Shown here: positions 46,165 to 46,543 of the stretch, piece by piece
How positions within the stretch are numbered: position 1 is the stretch's first letter
Layout: each line of letters opens with the position of its first letter
NCBI RefSeq assembly: GCF_900129915.1
Contig: NZ_FQXH01000017.1
Location: forward strand, 1 to 46,543
Reading direction: 5' to 3'
Length of the DNA: 46,543 nucleotides
Source of the DNA: Tepidibacter thalassicus DSM 15285
GTDB lineage: Bacteria > Bacillota > Clostridia > Peptostreptococcales > Peptostreptococcaceae
Notes under the pieces: generated by a model
What the model was told of the DNA's origin: nothing
What the model saw: only the letters and a program-made list of their open reading frames with translations
Database searches by the model: none
Position numbers and translations under genes: made by a program

Positions 46165-46193
46165 TTGTAATTAGGGGTATAGCATTGTATAAT
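46165..46193 (+). promoter_or_regulatory. Sigma-A promoter of the second SLH S-layer gene
   Basis: TTGTAA at 46165-46170 and a perfect TATAAT at 46188-46193 are 17 bases apart, giving a leader of ~75 bases, similar to the S-layer promoter at 4779. A TGTAACA word and ATTGTAATT lie at or overlap the -35 region. Confidence 0.75.
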
Positions 46194-46273
46194 AGTCAAT
46201 GTAGACGAGGTAAAAAAATAACTCCGAATCATCAAAAGGAAAATGACATCTAAGTTTAAGGAGGAATATATAT

Positions 46274-46543
46274 ATGAAAAATACTAAAAAAGTTTTTTCG
46301 ATGGCATTAGCAGGTGCATTAGCATTTGGATCAGTAGGGGCAGCATTTGCGGCAGCTCCAGAGATGAAGCCGGATACAGATAAAAAGGTAGTAGAAGCAG
46401 TAGAAAGATTAAGTGCATTTGGAATAGTAAATGGTATGGATGATGGAAAATACCATGAAGAAATGAAAGTAACAAGAGAGCAATTTGCAAAATTATTAGT
46501 AGAAGCTTTAGGATTAGGATCAGCAGCAGAAGCAGCAAAAGGA
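46274..46543 (+). CDS. SLH S-layer protein, N-terminal part (cut by window edge)
   Basis: The first 90 codons are visible with no stop. A signal peptide (MKNTKKVFSMALAGALAFG ... AAFA) is followed by an SLH domain that is nearly the same as that of the gene at 4890: VVEAVERLSAFGIVNGMDDG, then KYHEEMKVTREQFAKLLVEA. AAGGAGG stands before the start. Codon use shifts toward GCA, GTA and AGA compared with the 4890 gene, so the two are diverged paralogues and not a recent copy. It forms the outer right member of the locus after SecA2 module B. Confidence 0.9.
   Translation, partial: MKNTKKVFSMALAGALAFGSVGAAFAAAPEMKPDTDKKVVEAVERLSAFGIVNGMDDGKYHEEMKVTREQFAKLLVEALGLGSAAEAAKG

Overview
This window comes from a low-GC Bacillota genome, most likely an anaerobic clostridial lineage. 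It has strong Shine-Dalgarno sites, AT-rich codon use, SLH-type S-layer proteins, a CtpA protease with a peptidoglycan-binding tail, IS21/ISL3/IS150-like elements and clostridial phage remnants. I cannot name a species. No tRNA, rRNA or CRISPR array was seen.

Layout. (1) 1-4.7 kb: an IS150-like orfA cut by the window edge, a stray 3' gene remnant, a small secreted copper-amine-oxidase-N-like protein, a ~205-bp imperfect palindrome, ctpA, and pyrG behind a structured 5' region. (2) 4.7-11.3 kb: two large surface proteins. The first has a textbook promoter, a signal peptide and three SLH domains. The second has a signal peptide and about eight Ig-like repeats but no recognisable anchor. (3) 11.4-18.2 kb: a scrapyard of broken mobile and phage genes (NACHT C-terminal remnant, D5 primase-helicase split by an IS21 element with frameshifted istA, DUF7768-like, DUF1492-like, ISL3 remnant) around one intact PemK/MazF-like toxin gene with a coiled-coil tail. 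(4) 18.3-25.3 kb: a third SLH protein, then a SecA-like ATPase with a ~315-residue C-terminal extension and a 223-aa partner of unknown family. (5) 25.3-42.4 kb: a single 15-gene operon for a rhamnose-containing cell-surface glycan. It encodes an O-antigen-ligase-like protein with TPRs, RmlA/C/B/D, an ABC exporter with a carbohydrate-binding tail, a methyltransferase, a kinase-like coiled-coil protein, four glycosyltransferases, a polyprenyl-phosphate sugar transferase and a phosphohexomutase. (6) 42.4-46.5 kb: a second copy of the SecA-like/partner pair, followed by the 5' end of another SLH S-layer gene whose N-terminus is nearly the same as that of the gene at 4890.

How it may work together (inference). 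The window looks like an S-layer biogenesis island. Glycan is started on undecaprenyl phosphate, extended in the cytoplasm, capped and measured by the methyltransferase/kinase pair, exported by Wzm/Wzt and attached to surface proteins by the ligase-like enzyme. Two paralogous SecA2-type motors, each with its own partner, would export the S-layer or SLH proteins encoded beside them. The two SecA2/partner modules lie as direct repeats on either side of the glycan operon. The most novel parts are the SecA C-terminal beta-domain extension, its partner protein, and the apparently split WbdD-like chain-capping pair.
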